A stretch of DNA of 64,000 bases, taken from the NCBI RefSeq assembly GCF_000313135.1, contig NW_004457532.1, positions 529,691-593,690 on the forward strand, written 5' to 3'. Positions 1 through 15,590 of this stretch are shown in pieces (the first letter of the stretch is position 1; every line of letters begins with the position of its first letter). The notes under the pieces were generated by a model, which was not told where the DNA came from, searched no databases, and saw nothing but the letters and a program-made list of their open reading frames with translations. The translations under genes were made by a program, and so were the position numbers. The DNA comes from Acanthamoeba castellanii str. Neff (Eukaryota; Discosea; Longamoebia; Acanthamoebidae).

Positions 1-2331
1 ACGAGTGAACGCACGCACCTCGTAAAGCTGATCTCGACTTCGCTGCCACTTCTCCTTGTTCAGTGCCGATTTGGAGTACTTGTCGGCTAGTCGCACGCCA
101 CGGTCGAGGCACACCCACATCATGACCTTCGAATACACGAAGTGTTGCTTGTCTCCGCGCACCTCCCACATTCCTTCGCCACACCACAAGGTAAGAAGCG
201 AACCCTCGATCACGATGTCAAGAGCCTCATGTGTACCGTGGTCCTTGAGGTGCCAATTGTCGGCCACAAAGTCAACAATCTTGCGGATATAGCACCACAG
301 GTCGTAGCTGATCGGAGAGAACTTGTTGTAGATGTACACCGAGTCCTGCACCACACAACCGACAAATTTGAGTTTTGAGCGTTCCTTTGGCCGACCCTTG
401 TGCGGAATGGGAGGGGTAGCCCGAACCAGCAGCTCTCCGTAGATGTCCATCTGCACTTGGTTGTAGGCGCCATTACCAACTCGGACAGGGCGTGAACCTG
501 CCGCCCAGAGAAGGGGAGAGCCATCAGAATCGCCATGGAGCCTTGATGTTGGTGAGCGTCGTCTCGCCTCGCACCTTTGTAGCCCTCCAAGTGGTCGAGC
601 TCAAACTCGGGCAGGTGAGCCTCGCCGTGAATGCCGTAGAGCGGTTGCAGCTGTTGGCCCTGCTCGTCCACCTCCCTGCACCGGGCCTCCAGGTAGCTCA
701 TGAAAGCGCTCGCCTCCCTAATGTTACGCCCCCCCCCCCAATGCACGTCGGCGTCAGTCAACCCCAAACCAAAGCCCATCAGAGTCAATCCAGGGATGCG
801 CAGCCGGCCCATACTTGTAGAAGCCGATCCGCAAGAAGCCGTAGAGCGTGAACGCGGCATCCCGCAACCACGTGTACCGATAGTCCCAGTTCCTGACGCC
901 TCCCAACTCTGCAGATAATTTGACGGGTGGAGGGGCCATGAGTTCAGGAGGACTGGACCCGATAGAGAGAGAGAGAGAGATAGCAACGTACCTTCAGGAA
1001 GAGAGCAGGTGGGGGCCGCCACGATGGCGCCCGTGGGCGCAAACGTGAGCAGCTTCATCACCAGCGCGGAGCGATGCACCATTTCACGCCAGCGGCCTGT
1101 GTTGAGGATCGATACAGCATCACAACATGAGTGGAGGAGAACGGCAAAGAAAACGAGCGTGAGCGGTGGACCTTTGTAGGTGCATTGCGAGAGCCATTTG
1201 TGCCAGTACTCGATCGTGCTTTCGAACACCTCGTCGGTCGATACTGCGTTGTGGTACGACAGAGAGAGCGTCAGTCGTTTCGCTCCTAATCATGACGTAC
1301 GGCACAAGTAATGCAATTACCCTTGTGGCAGACGTCGTGGTGCTCCTCCTCAACATCGCAGAGAATGAAATTCACCTTCCTGTCTCCCTCCTCCATGCAG
1401 ATCTCGCCGATCGCCGCCCCATTCTCGATTTGCGTGTCTTGTGTTGAGAGGGAGCGCAAGCGGTGAGCATCGGCCAGCAGTGTTTACTGTGGTGAGAGCG
1501 AGGGATCGAGTACCCACGGGAGAAAAGAGGCTGAGGTCAAGCAACTTGGAGGAGAAGCAAATGCCACACTTTGTATGCTTCACCTCATGTGGGTCCCTTG
1601 AGTAGTTGAAGCCCAGCTTGCACTCCATATTGAAGCACATCTTTCTGTGTACCACTGCAAGAGTGTTGTGACTTAGGCATGACTTGGGTGCCAGGAGGTA
1701 ACAGTGCCAATAGCAAGGGGGGTACCGGAGAGCTGTCGAATGAGCGCATTGTGGGTGCTGGAGCCGTTGACGCACAGCCCCTTGTCTCCCACAGGCATGT
1801 AGTCTACCACCTGTGCAATGCCGTCTTCTGTCGATATGCGCGTCACCAGTACGTTGGTGTCCAGCCTGCCCGCGCCGCCCATTACAACCATCAGCTCTTC
1901 CCCAAAGCTACGTGTGGTTGTGTGGTGAGCGCACCAGTAGTACTGCTTGTAGTGCACGTCGGCAGAGCCCACTGGGCAGATGGACCAGTGCCCACCCTTC
2001 CTGCTGTCCAGCAGCGAGCAGAAAATCGACGGGCTCTACACGCAGGGGCCACGAGACCGTCCATGAGCATGCGCTACGGGGGGGGGCAAGAAGAATGGCC
2101 GGTGCAGGGAGGGATATGAGAGGGGGGTCATACGTCAAAGTGGGGGAAACACATCCAGTCGATGGTGGCGTTGCGCCCGACGAGGGCTACGGTGCGCGTG
2201 TTGCCCACGATGCCGTGGTCTTCAATGGGCAGGTACTCGCCCTCGTGTTCGACTTTCGCCCGGCCCTTCGCATGCGTTCGGGTGGCATTCCCTTCCGCCG
2301 GCGCTCCCTCCTTATGCTGCTTCCCCTCCAT
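1..2331 (-). CDS. Glycoside hydrolase family 15 (glucoamylase/trehalase-like), 3' end off the window
   Basis: Secreted or cytosolic exo-glucosidase of family GH15 (glucoamylase, dextranase or trehalase specificity cannot be separated from sequence). The ATG is at 2331. Exon 1 (2331-2134) carries the N-terminal block [20 protein letters not shown] followed by DWMCFPHFD. Exon 2 starts at 2035 ([17 protein letters not shown]). Further exons give [15 protein letters not shown], then [20 protein letters not shown] with [12 protein letters not shown], then [19 protein letters not shown] (about 900-840). They continue with [36 protein letters not shown] and [18 protein letters not shown] near the left edge. 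All are diagnostic GH15 blocks in the right order, joined by 7 introns with GT-AG ends. The WLRDA and WEVRG blocks hold the usual catalytic region. The C-terminus lies outside the window. No signal peptide is seen at this start, so an upstream exon is possible. Confidence 0.9.
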
Positions 2332-2623
2332 GTCTTTTATCTCTCTTATCTACTCTGGCGTGATAGTGTAGGTTTTAGGTTAGTGGTCTCTTGTTGAACT
2401 GATAGGAGCGGAGAGTACCTCTTGGCGTGTCCCTTTGCATCAGTGACCACCAGCGGTCCAGTTGGCTGACGGCGCTCTCGTACAGTCCCAGCGAAGATTC
2501 GGCCGAAACACGCATCTCCGCGCACTCCATAAGAATGTGAAGTATGTAAAGCATCTCAAGGATGTATTCACAACAATGGCGGGAAAAAAAGAACAAATAA
2601 ATACAGCGCTGGCACAGGACGTC
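2332..2623. other. Intergenic spacer between GH15 and nicastrin
   Basis: This stretch separates the GH15 start from the nicastrin stop on the same strand and should hold the nicastrin 3' UTR and the GH15 promoter. A minus-strand open stretch (2596-2375) could be a 5' leader exon of the GH15 gene, since a GT donor follows it near 2420. The best acceptor puts a stop codon in frame, so I do not call it coding. Confidence 0.4.
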
Positions 2624-5600
2624 TCAGGACTGGCTCAGCGACAAGGTGGAGGTGGAGGAGGAGGAGGAAGAAGAAGAGGGTACGGCCTTGAAGCGGGCGT
2701 TGAGCGACCGCCTCGCGAGCCAAAGGAAGCCCAGCGCGACGCTGAACACAAGCAGGCCGAACACGAGCGTGAGGACCTCGATGATGAACTGCTCCCTCTT
2801 GAACACGCGCAGCGTTGGCGTGTCCCACCTGTGTTGTGTCAATTTGTTTTGACGTAGAAGCGACAAAGAGTGAGTGAGAGAGATCAACAGTGTGGCACGG
2901 TGCGCGTACGTGGGCTCGGTCCACAGAGGCTGCGGGTGAGTGCCGAGGAAGAGGGCCGTCGAGTGGCTCCACTGGGCCCAGTTGGCGTCCCATTCGAGGC
3001 CAAACGGCGCCGCGTCGTGGAAGAAGACGCTGCTGTTCCGGCACACACCACTCACGCACTCCATGTTGTGCTGTTGCGCAGTGGTCACATGCACGACGAA
3101 GACGGCGAATGAGCACACTGGGGCTGCGCGCTGGCATGAGTGAAGGGGACATACGCCTTCGGGGCAGTGCGAGCTGGCGGAGCAGTTGGCGTGCAGTTTC
3201 GCGGGCATGTAGTATTGGGGCGAGGTGACCCAGTTGAGCACCTGGTGAACGAGGAGCGCGTTGATGTTGTAGGCGGCTTGGTCGTGGCGATAGAGGCCGG
3301 CATAGCCCGTGGGCGGGTTCGGCGCCTCCACTGGAATGGGAAGGGGTGGACGCGAGTGGTAAGAATAGCTGACTACTCTGCAGAGTATGCGTGAGGCACA
3401 GTTGTCTGAAACGTACCGACGCCGAGCAGCTGCCTCTTCATGTCACACGTGTTGTTGCGCACCAGACAGTCGAGCAGGTCGTGCACCTAATTGACCGTCG
3501 GTGGTTAGAGCAAAGGTGAAGACAACAACGAGCGGAGACGGTCTCGCGTACGAGTGTGCAGTTGGGCTTGAGCTCCTGCGGAGGCGCGACGTCATGGACC
3601 AGCTGGTACAGGGTGCGTGCCACGAGACCGGCCGCGGTGCAGACGCTGTCCACGTTCACGTTATTCCAGTCGTCCCATCGGCTTTGGAAATACCTGTTTG
3701 AGAGGTGCGGCGCCGCGGTCAATGTAACTGCCAACACATTACAGGCGAGGGACCCCACGCGTCTCGAAGGTTAAGCGTACGGGTTGCGATAGGTGGTGTT
3801 GAAGTCGGAAAGGAGCAGGGCCGGCAGCGAGCTGTTGGCGAGGAGGAACGAGTGGAGGGACGACGGGGGCAGTTCGAAAGCCGGCTCGAAAGCGGGCTTC
3901 ACGCTGACGCTCGAGCCGGCGACGGCAGTGAGAACGTCGAGCAGTTGGGCCGTTCCCTGCGAAGTGGCTTCCCTGTGAACGTACACCGTCGGGTCTGGAC
4001 CAGAGAAAGGGGTGAGTCCCCTTACACAACAAATTCCGCACATTCCATTTGAAGAACAAACGTACTCTGGGCGTCGAGCTGGCCGAGCTGCTGCAGATCG
4101 ATGAGCGCGTGAATACGAGAGAGGGAGATGTTCTTGAAGCCGTAGTCGGTCATCCACGGATCGGCGCAGCGCACGCGGCCGTTCTCGCCGTGCACCACCG
4201 ACTTGCACTTGAAGTGAATAAGGTCCTCTACGAACCTGCGGCTACCCACGTAGCCAAACGTCTCCCCCGTCCAGAAGCCGAACACCAACTGACGTTTGGC
4301 GCGCACTGGGGAAACAGCCATCATCAGCAACGCACGTCGTGTGTATCGCGCGTCGTGGGGCGTGTGCAAAGGTGAAGCAGCGCACCAGGCGGGGTATAGA
4401 TGCCGCCCTGCTGGGCCTCAAGTTTGCGTTGGTCGGCCAGGGCGTGGATGGCGGTGAGCAGGGTCGTGATCCCGCTGGCGGTGGCCTCGGCGCCAAGAGC
4501 CAGATCCTGGAAGATGGAGTTGCTGTCCAGCTGGGACATAACCAAAACAATGTCTCGCTCCGCGTCCACCCCTGAGAGCAAAGACCAACGAGTGGTCAGC
4601 AGCGCCCGTGCGGACGTGAAGGGGCGATGAAAGTGGAGTGAGCACGCACCCTCTTCGAACGATCCCCACACGCTCTGTCCGCCGACGGGATCGCAGTAGC
4701 CCCGGCGGAGGCAGATGTTCGAATCGCCGGCGCCCCACATGAAGGCCTTGAACTCGGCAGACCACTTGGGCCACGAGTCGAGGCGCTTGTTTTCCCTGGC
4801 CTTGTGCACGAGATCCTTCCCATCGGCGTCGCTGTTGAGGGAAAACACGGGGAAGGGCAGCTTCTCCATGAACCACGCGTTTCCCTGCAAACAAGAGCGG
4901 AACAAGGTGAGCGAGTGTAGCGGACGAGATGATGGCAGGCCTATATAGTAGTACGCATGGGTTCCAGTCGTGGGAAGAGTCCGGATGAAGACCCCACTTC
5001 TTGTTGGGGTACTTCTCAGCGGGCGAGAAGCCAGTCTTGCCAGCCCCACACGCGAAGCCTAGACGTCATGAAGAGGTCACGACACGTGAACTGGTGGCGT
5101 GGTTCGCTGTGCTAGAGTGGGTGTACCGGTGGCGTTGCTCGGGAGCAATGCGATGCCGACTACTGCTTTTGTTTGATGAAGGCCGTCGATGATCGTCCTA
5201 AAGCGGGTGCAAAGAGAGGAAGTTGAGAAACTCGTGCGATCAAGACAACACCACTGTAACCTCCAGCACGCCAGGTACGGAGTGCGCACTTGTTGAAGAG
5301 GTGACCAGCGAGCACGATGGCCTTGAGGTCAGTCCAAGTGGCGGACATGTGGTCCTTGAAGTCGAGGTACTCCGCCTCAGTCTCTATCGGGTATAGGGAC
5401 CCCACAGACCCGCCCTCTGGCGCTTTGGGGATGCATCAGCAGGTGGGTGTGGACAAGGGCATAGGATACGTACAGGAGCAGCCAACTTCGCCCTCCGAGT
5501 GAAGAAGCCGCACGCACGCCTTGACGTCGGTTTTGTGATCATAGATGAGATCGTATACGTAGTCGGGACCCGGCTCAAACGAATCGGCAGCTGCCAGATT

Positions 5601-5712
5601 GAACAGTCAACACCATTTCAACGTCAGGGAAGGTGGCGCACGTACCCGCAAGGCCACACGATGCAACGCAGAGGAGCAAGAATAGACCCCAGATGGCGCC
5701 CATTCGCCCCAT
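2624..5712 (-). CDS. NCSTN: Nicastrin, gamma-secretase subunit
   Basis: Type I membrane glycoprotein of the gamma-secretase complex (with presenilin, APH-1 and PEN-2), which gates substrates for intramembrane proteolysis. The ATG at 5712 opens a signal peptide (MGRMGAIWGLFLLLCVASCG). Exons then give YDHKTDVKACVRLLHSEGEV, WFMEKLPFPVFSLNSDADG, the peptidase-like lobe with DIVLVMSQLDSNSIFQDLA and GAEATASG, and LVFGFWTGETFGYVGSRRFV. Later come YFQSRWDDWNNVNVDSV and FFHDAAPFGLEWDANWAQWS, and finally a single membrane segment (FIIEVLTLVFGLLVFSVALG) near the C-terminus. The order matches animal and plant nicastrins. The hallmark DYIGS motif reads GYVGS here, while the neighbouring Glu of GETF is kept. 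About ten short introns interrupt it. The C-terminal tail is a serine run. The gene is head-on upstream of H2B and tail-to-head with the GH15 gene. Confidence 0.93.
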
Positions 5713-5830
5713 TTCGATTTTATGCAAGAAAGATGAAACGAGTTAGCTGTGAAAGAAATGAGCGAAGTGCCGAGAAATGGCAGCGGAAAATGTGTAACGG
5801 TCACGGGGAAGATTAGATTATCTTGTTTTT

Positions 5831-5836
5831 TTTATT
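5831..5836 (-). terminator. Poly(A) signal of H2B copy 1
   Basis: AATAAA on the minus strand about 160 bases past the H2B stop codon. It suggests the histone mRNA is polyadenylated, unlike animal replication-dependent histone mRNAs. Confidence 0.5.
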
Positions 5837-5993
5837 TTTAACTTAGTGAAGAATTAGGTACTGCTATACACTCTGTACGACGCACGCCATCAGCGTTCAT
5901 CACAAACACTTGAAAAACACTTCGTTCGCTTCGCTCTACGTTCATGTCCTCCGATTCGACTGGTCTTCCGATTCTGCCGGGGGGTCGGGACGC

Positions 5994-6485
5994 TTACTCG
6001 TCCTGCGAGGCGGCGGTGGAACCGAGGCTCGACTGGTACTTGGTCACGGCCTTGGTACCCTCCGACACGGCGTGCTTGGCGAGCTCACCGGGAAGCAGAA
6101 GGCGCACGGCAGTCTGGATCTCGCGGGACGAGATCGTGTTCCTCTTGTTGTAGCGAGCCAGGCGGCCGGCCTCGAGGGCGATCCTCTCGAAGATGTCGTT
6201 GACGAACGAGTTCATGATGGCCATGGCCTTGTTCGAGATGCCCGTGTCGGGGTGCACCTGCTTGAGCACCTTGTAGATGAAGGTCGAGTAGGACTGATAG
6301 TTCTTCTTCGAGCCCTTGCCGCCCTTGGTGCCCTTCTTGCCCTCGCCGGCGGTCTTCTTGACGCCCACCTTCTTGGTGGCGGCGGTCTTCTTGCCGCCCG
6401 TGGTCTTCTTCTCGGCACCCTCGACGGTGTCGGCGGGCTTCTTGGCGGGGGCCTTGCCTCCGGTCTTCTTGGGGGTCGACGACAT
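5994..6485 (-). CDS. Histone H2B, copy 1
   Basis: Core nucleosome histone, 163 residues, intronless. The histone fold is clear: [59 protein letters not shown], ending [18 protein letters not shown]. The ATG at 6485 begins [16 protein letters not shown]. The tail of about 65 residues is longer than in animal H2B and is dominated by Lys, Gly, Thr and Ala. The C-terminus carries an extra [11 protein letters not shown] after the usual TKYQSS. A TATA-like CATAAAAAGG lies at 6563-6572, about 80 bases upstream. The protein is identical to copy 2 at 7906-8397. The gene is divergent from H4. Confidence 0.98.
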   Translation of the reverse strand: MSSTPKKTGGKAPAKKPADTVEGAEKKTTGGKKTAATKKVGVKKTAGEGKKGTKGGKGSKKNYQSYSTFIYKVLKQVHPDTGISNKAMAIMNSFVNDIFERIALEAGRLARYNKRNTISSREIQTAVRLLLPGELAKHAVSEGTKAVTKYQSSLGSTAASQDE

Positions 6486-7155
<670 letters not shown>

Positions 7156-7200
7156 GCGTCATCCACCCATAACTCGAGTCCAGCCTGTACATTCCGGTTC

Positions 7201-7219
7201 GGGAGAGAAGAGTTCTCCC
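7201..7219 (+). terminator. Hairpin downstream of H4
   Basis: Inverted repeat GGGAGA, seven-base loop, TCTCCC, then C, about 45 bases after the stop. It resembles a histone-mRNA 3' stem-loop in size and place, but the loop is longer than the 4-base metazoan loop and the sequence does not match the consensus. Confidence 0.3.
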
Positions 7220-7832
7220 CTAAGTTATCCAATCTAGCAATAATAATAAAAAGTTGATACTCCTACAACGACCGCTAGCGCATCCTTGCTCCTTTCTCAA
7301 TCCTCACCAGCCCCGACGAGCTAGCAAAGATCTCTGAGTTTATTCCTAACGGCTAGTTTTTGGCCGCCTTCTTGTCTGAAGACCGAGATTTACGTTTCAA
7401 AGCAGGAAAGCACAAGCCGCTTGGGTGCTCGGAGGCGATCGATAACCGTACCAACCACGCTTGTTGTTGGTTTAGCCGGCCAGTCGAGATGGTGTGCGTT
7501 GAGCGATCTTCGCCGCTACATTCCAACTCAATAACAAGTTATAATCTTGCACTACCCATCTACTACACCCACCTCTTCCAACGTGCCACGAGCTGAACGG
7601 CACTCAACACTGCAAACTGTTTCGCCTTGCTCGCGTAGCAACGGCTAGTTTCCCTTGCGCGGGAAACAGAAAGGGTGAAGACGCTTTGAATTCGACGCGC
7701 GGGTACGGTCACAGGCAGACCCTGCACGCTTTGGGATCTCGAGAGTAATGGGGAAGATTGAGCACGCAGGTCAGGCGCAAAGATTGAAGCAGCAACAACA
7801 GCGAGTGCTCGTGATGTTTTGATTTTCTACTT

Positions 7833-7838
7833 TTTATT
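7833..7838 (-). terminator. Poly(A) signal of H2B copy 2
   Basis: AATAAA on the minus strand, about 70 bases past the stop of the second H2B gene. Confidence 0.5.
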
Positions 7839-7905
7839 TTGTTCGATTAAATGAGACGCACTGTACACATAGTGAAGCGAATGAAGATATACAAAAGAAC
7901 CTCGC

Positions 7906-8397
7906 TTACTCGTCCTGCGAGGCGGCGGTGGAGCCAAGGCTCGACTGGTACTTGGTCACGGCCTTGGTACCCTCCGACACGGCGTGCTTGGCGAGCTCAC
8001 CGGGAAGCAGAAGGCGCACGGCAGTCTGGATCTCGCGAGACGAGATCGTGTTCCTCTTGTTGTAGCGAGCAAGACGGCCGGCCTCGAGGGCGATCCTCTC
8101 GAAGATGTCGTTGACGAACGAGTTCATGATGGCCATGGCCTTGTTCGAGATGCCCGTGTCGGGGTGCACCTGCTTGAGCACCTTGTAGATGAAGGTCGAG
8201 TAGGACTGATAGTTCTTCTTCGAGCCCTTGCCGCCCTTGGTGCCCTTCTTGCCCTCGCCGGCGGTCTTCTTGACGCCCACCTTCTTGGTGGCGGCGGTCT
8301 TCTTGCCGCCCGTGGTCTTCTTCTCGGCACCCTCGACGGTGTCGGCGGGCTTCTTGGCGGGGGCCTTGCCTCCGGTCTTCTTGGGGGTCGACGACAT
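7906..8397 (-). CDS. Histone H2B, copy 2
   Basis: 163 residues, with the same amino acid sequence as copy 1. The coding DNA differs only at a few silent sites, while flanks and promoters differ. This points to recent duplication or ongoing gene conversion limited to the coding part. The ATG is at 8397. A TATA-like GATAAAAGAC lies at 8464-8473 on the minus strand, and the shared H2B element lies at 8523-8556. The gene converges on H4. Confidence 0.98.
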   Translation of the reverse strand: MSSTPKKTGGKAPAKKPADTVEGAEKKTTGGKKTAATKKVGVKKTAGEGKKGTKGGKGSKKNYQSYSTFIYKVLKQVHPDTGISNKAMAIMNSFVNDIFERIALEAGRLARYNKRNTISSREIQTAVRLLLPGELAKHAVSEGTKAVTKYQSSLGSTAASQDE

Positions 8398-8522
8398 CTT
8401 GGGTTGGTGTAGTGGAGATGGGAAGTGCTGGGTTGTTGATGATTTCGACCTTCTCTTGCCTTGTCTTTTATCGCCCCTCGCCAAAAAACGGCCAACTTCT
8501 CAGCCAATCAACACCCGCCCAG

Positions 8523-8556
8523 CGGTTTTCTCTGTGCTTTCTGAAAGACAACCAAT
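8523..8556 (-). promoter_or_regulatory. Shared H2B upstream element, copy 2
   Basis: Nearly identical to 6652-6684: the TTTTCTCTGTGCTTTCTG core, then AAGACA and CCAAT, about 130-160 bases upstream of the H2B copy 2 start. The surrounding bases are not conserved, so the block stands out as a probable factor-binding site. Confidence 0.6.
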
Positions 8557-8647
8557 GGCGTACGTCAGTTGCGCGCAGCTTTTGTGCAACGAGTCACGCG
8601 ATTACGGAAAATAAAAAGAAATTATTTTCATTACACACCAGGGAGAC

Positions 8648-9741
8648 TCACTGCTGGGCGGTGATCTTCCTCTTGATGTAGCCGCCCTTGCTTGTGGGCA
8701 GGAAAGCCTTGGCCTCGTGCAACTCCTTCTCGAGCCACCACACGCCACCGGCGGGCATGGACTTCTTGGCCTTCTCGACGTAGTCCTCGGCTTCGGCCAC
8801 GCGGGCACGGGCCTCGTCGACGGCGGCCTCGGCCGCGGCCTGCGCCTCCTCTCCCTTGACCCGGGCCTCGGCGGCCTGCTGGGCGGCCTCGTTGGCGGCC
8901 ACGGCCGCTCGATCGGCCTTCTTCACGGCGGCCTCCTGGGTGATCTTGGCCTTGCGCAGCGGCAGCGGGTCCTCGCCGAGGTGCTGAGCGAGCTCGTTCT
9001 TGGCCTTGTTGCGCTGCACGACGCCGCCCTCCTCGCTCCGCTTCTTGAGGTCCTCGGTCTTGTGATTGTAGGCGTCCTCCTGGGCCTTGAGCTCGTTGAG
9101 GGCCTGTTCCAGCTCGGCCTTGGCGGCCTTGAGCTCCTCCTCGCGCGAGCGGGCGTCGGCCTCACGCGCGGCAGCCTCGCGCACGGCCTCGGCGGCCTCC
9201 GTGGCACGGGCGTTGGCCTGGACGAAGGCATTGTGCACCTCGTCCAGCATACGCTGCGCCTTTTCAATCTCCTCCTTGCTGCCCTACAGATCCCACAAAA
9301 GCACAGCCACTGCCGGCGTGAGCAAGAAGAAGAAGCGTGAAGTGTGTTTGGGGGGGGGGTAGAAACCTGGACGGCGTTGACGAGGTACTTCCAATCGATG
9401 TTGTACTTGAAGATGAGAAGATGAGTGAGCGGGACGCGCTTGACGACTTGACCGGCCTGGATGGCGCCGGTCGAGCGCAGCTTCTCCCTCATGGCCTGCA
9501 CGGTCATCGATTCCTTGAAGTTCTCGAGGAATCGATGCGCCTGGAACTCATCCAGATCCGAGCCCTCGGCCTTCTTCTCTTCATTCAGCTCGGCGCACTT
9601 GTGCACAAACTGCCACAGCTTCTCGGCCTCCTCGCTCAAATCGCCCCAAAATGAGTTGAGGAACCACACTGCCTGTTCCTTGTAGGTCCTCGCGCACAGC
9701 TGCTCCAGCTTCTCCTTATCATTGGCACCCGTCAGCGCCAT
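8648..9741 (-). CDS. Calcium-regulated actin-bundling protein (p34/abpB type)
   Basis: Probable F-actin cross-linker of the amoebozoan 34-kDa calcium-regulated bundling family, acting in the cortex and filopodia. Two exons: 9741-9367 and 9283-8648, with an intron donor GTTTCT. The first half has QAVWFLNSFWGDLSEEAEKL, GSDLDEFQAHRFLENFKES and VPLTHLLIFKYNIDWKYL, which match in order the Dictyostelium protein's N-terminal and EF-hand-like segments. The second half is a long coiled coil rich in Ala, Glu and Lys (from EEIEKAQRMLDEV onward), ending VWWLEKELHEAKAFLP, similar to the family's WW-containing C-terminus. At about 335 residues it is slightly longer than the usual 295. No perfect EF-hand loop is visible, so calcium binding is inferred from the family. 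Confidence 0.75.
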
Positions 9742-9911
9742 CTTCTCTCTTCGTTTGATTGCGCTGCTCTGTGTGACGCATTGTAGGAATGTCAGAGCAA
9801 CCAAGACAATTAGTGAAATATCTCAAAAAGCAAGAAATAATTCGAGGAAGTGACCGTTACGTAAAAATACAATATTGTATTTTTAATCCAACATTTGATT
9901 TATAAAAAAGA

Positions 9912-13628
<3,717 letters not shown>

Positions 13629-13742
13629 CAGTCTGACGACGATGACGATGACAACAAGAAAAGAAGAACAAGAAGAACCAGTACTCGTCATAGCATTGCG
13701 GTATCGTTCATTTTTGTACAGGTGAAGGAGTAGAGCGTACGG

Positions 13743-15535
13743 TCAGGAGAGGAAAAGGGAAGATGAAGAGGAGGCGGCGGAAGAGCTTTGGAAGCGGAGG
13801 AGGAGGCCGGAGAAGTGGAGGCCGGAGGCGGACCGGCCCTTCTGGCCCAGGAGGCCCGTGAGCACGCCCACCACGAACGTGCGGTGCTTGCGGAACCCCT
13901 GCAGGAACGCGCCCAGCGTCGACACATGCGCGCCGGATGGCTGTCCGCCCGACGTCGCGTAGTCTGCAAACGCTTGGGACTGCGCACGCCGCACACGCCG
14001 CACACGCCGCACACACGCACCGGGTCAGTGGCGCGTGTTGTGTTGTGCCAGGGGGCGGGGAGGGAGTGGGAGTCGCGCACGAGAGCAAAGATTTGGGTGA
14101 GGGAGGCGTGGATGGAGGGAATGTTGGAGAAGGCGCAGTAGACGGCGAGCTTGCGGAGGAAGGCCTCATGCAGGCCCACCACCTCCTCCACGTCTGTCCC
14201 GCCCCTGGCCTCCCCGCCGCCCAGCTTGTCGCACATCTCCCCAAACTCCACCTCGATCACGTCCTACACAGCACCGCACACACCGCACACACCGCACGAT
14301 ACGACAGCAAGGTATGAGCACCATGCGAGACGCACCAGTGAAGCTGTGTGTGGTGTTGGGTACCTGGATGTAGTGCAGGAGGCCGTCGGCGAAGAGAGAC
14401 ATCTCGAGCCGCAGCAGGCAGGCGAGCCGCACGGCGGTCTTGTCCTCCGCCGGAAGACTCGAAGCCTTCGCCTTGGCAGCCGCTGCCGCCGAAGGGTGGC
14501 GCGACCACTGCTTCTGCGCGACCCACACACGCTCGAGGTCCATCTGTACGCGGCGCAGTCGCAGCAGAAATCGGAACAACTCGTTGTATCTGTCGTATGT
14601 GCGGTGTGCGTGTGGTGTGTTTGTGTGTGCGGTGTGTTGCTTGTTAGCGCGGTGAAACCCGAAAGAGCACGGATACGCACCTCTCGGTGATGTCGTCGTT
14701 GAAGAGAATCGACAAGCCCACGTTTGACTTGAACTCGCAGCTCAACTTCAGCTCGTCCCAGCCTGCGTGTGTATACCTAAGCACGCGCAACAACGAACGA
14801 ACGACACGCATCACACACACACACACACACACGGTACCGAGAAGGGCCGACGGGTTGCTCTTGGATCGCGGAAGGATGAGGCGGACGTCGACGAGTGGAC
14901 TCGCCTTCTTGCCGGCGTGTCGCGGCTCCTCTGCGCCCGCGCCCGTGACCACCAGTAGTGCCTCGCGCCACAACCTTCCCACCTCTGCACGCCCCCCCCC
15001 CCGCACACATAGTGTTGGTTCTAGGCTAGCGTATCGTGTGGTGTTGTTGGTCGTGTGCCGTGTGCCGTGTGCCGTGTGCGGTGAGTTACCTCGTTCGGAA
15101 TCGTCGGTCGGGGGTTTGCAGAGAAGAGGCCGGGCCTGCTCGAGGAATCGGTTGTAGAGCTCCCCGTGGCCAAACAGATAAAAGTCCCGCAACACCTGCA
15201 CACACAACAATTCAGAGCCAGGCGCACACGCCGCACACGCATACCGCACGCGCGGCGCACACGAGGGGGTAGAGCGCACGGTCAGGTGGGCGGGCAGATC
15301 GGCGTGGTGGAGCAGCCAGCGGGAGAAGTGGGAGGTGAGGCTGCGATGAGTGGCGTGGATGGTCTCCTCCACGGCGCGCAGGTCGAAGCGATCGACCCGC
15401 GCGAGGGCCACCAGGCGCGCGGAGAGCAACCGCGTGTCGTCCCGCCACCTCTGGTCTCCGCCTGACTGCGCGAACAGTCGGCAGGCCTTTGCATCCAAGT
15501 GGTCAGCTCAGCGAGATACAACACACATGCCACCA

Positions 15536-15590
<55 letters not shown>

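Larger units (their letters stand above)
7156..7905. other. Spacer between convergent H4 and H2B copy 2
   Basis: This spacer holds the 3' regions of both histone genes. A 6-bp stem (GGGAGA/TCTCCC, 7201-7219) follows the H4 stop by about 45 bases. AATAATAATAAA (7239-7250) is a likely poly(A) signal. On the minus strand AATAAA at 7833-7838 serves H2B copy 2. I see nothing else convincing; open stretches here have no recognisable product. Confidence 0.5.

Noticed and set aside
2375..2596. Possible upstream exon of the GH15 gene
   Set aside because: The only good acceptor gives an in-frame stop before the next exon.
7360..7596. 78-codon frame between H4 and H2B
   Set aside because: Short, no conserved content, lies in the convergent 3' spacer.
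8717..9340. Plus-strand frame opposite the actin-bundling gene
   Set aside because: Shadow of an Ala/Glu/Lys coiled coil; Leu/Gly-rich and unrelated to anything.
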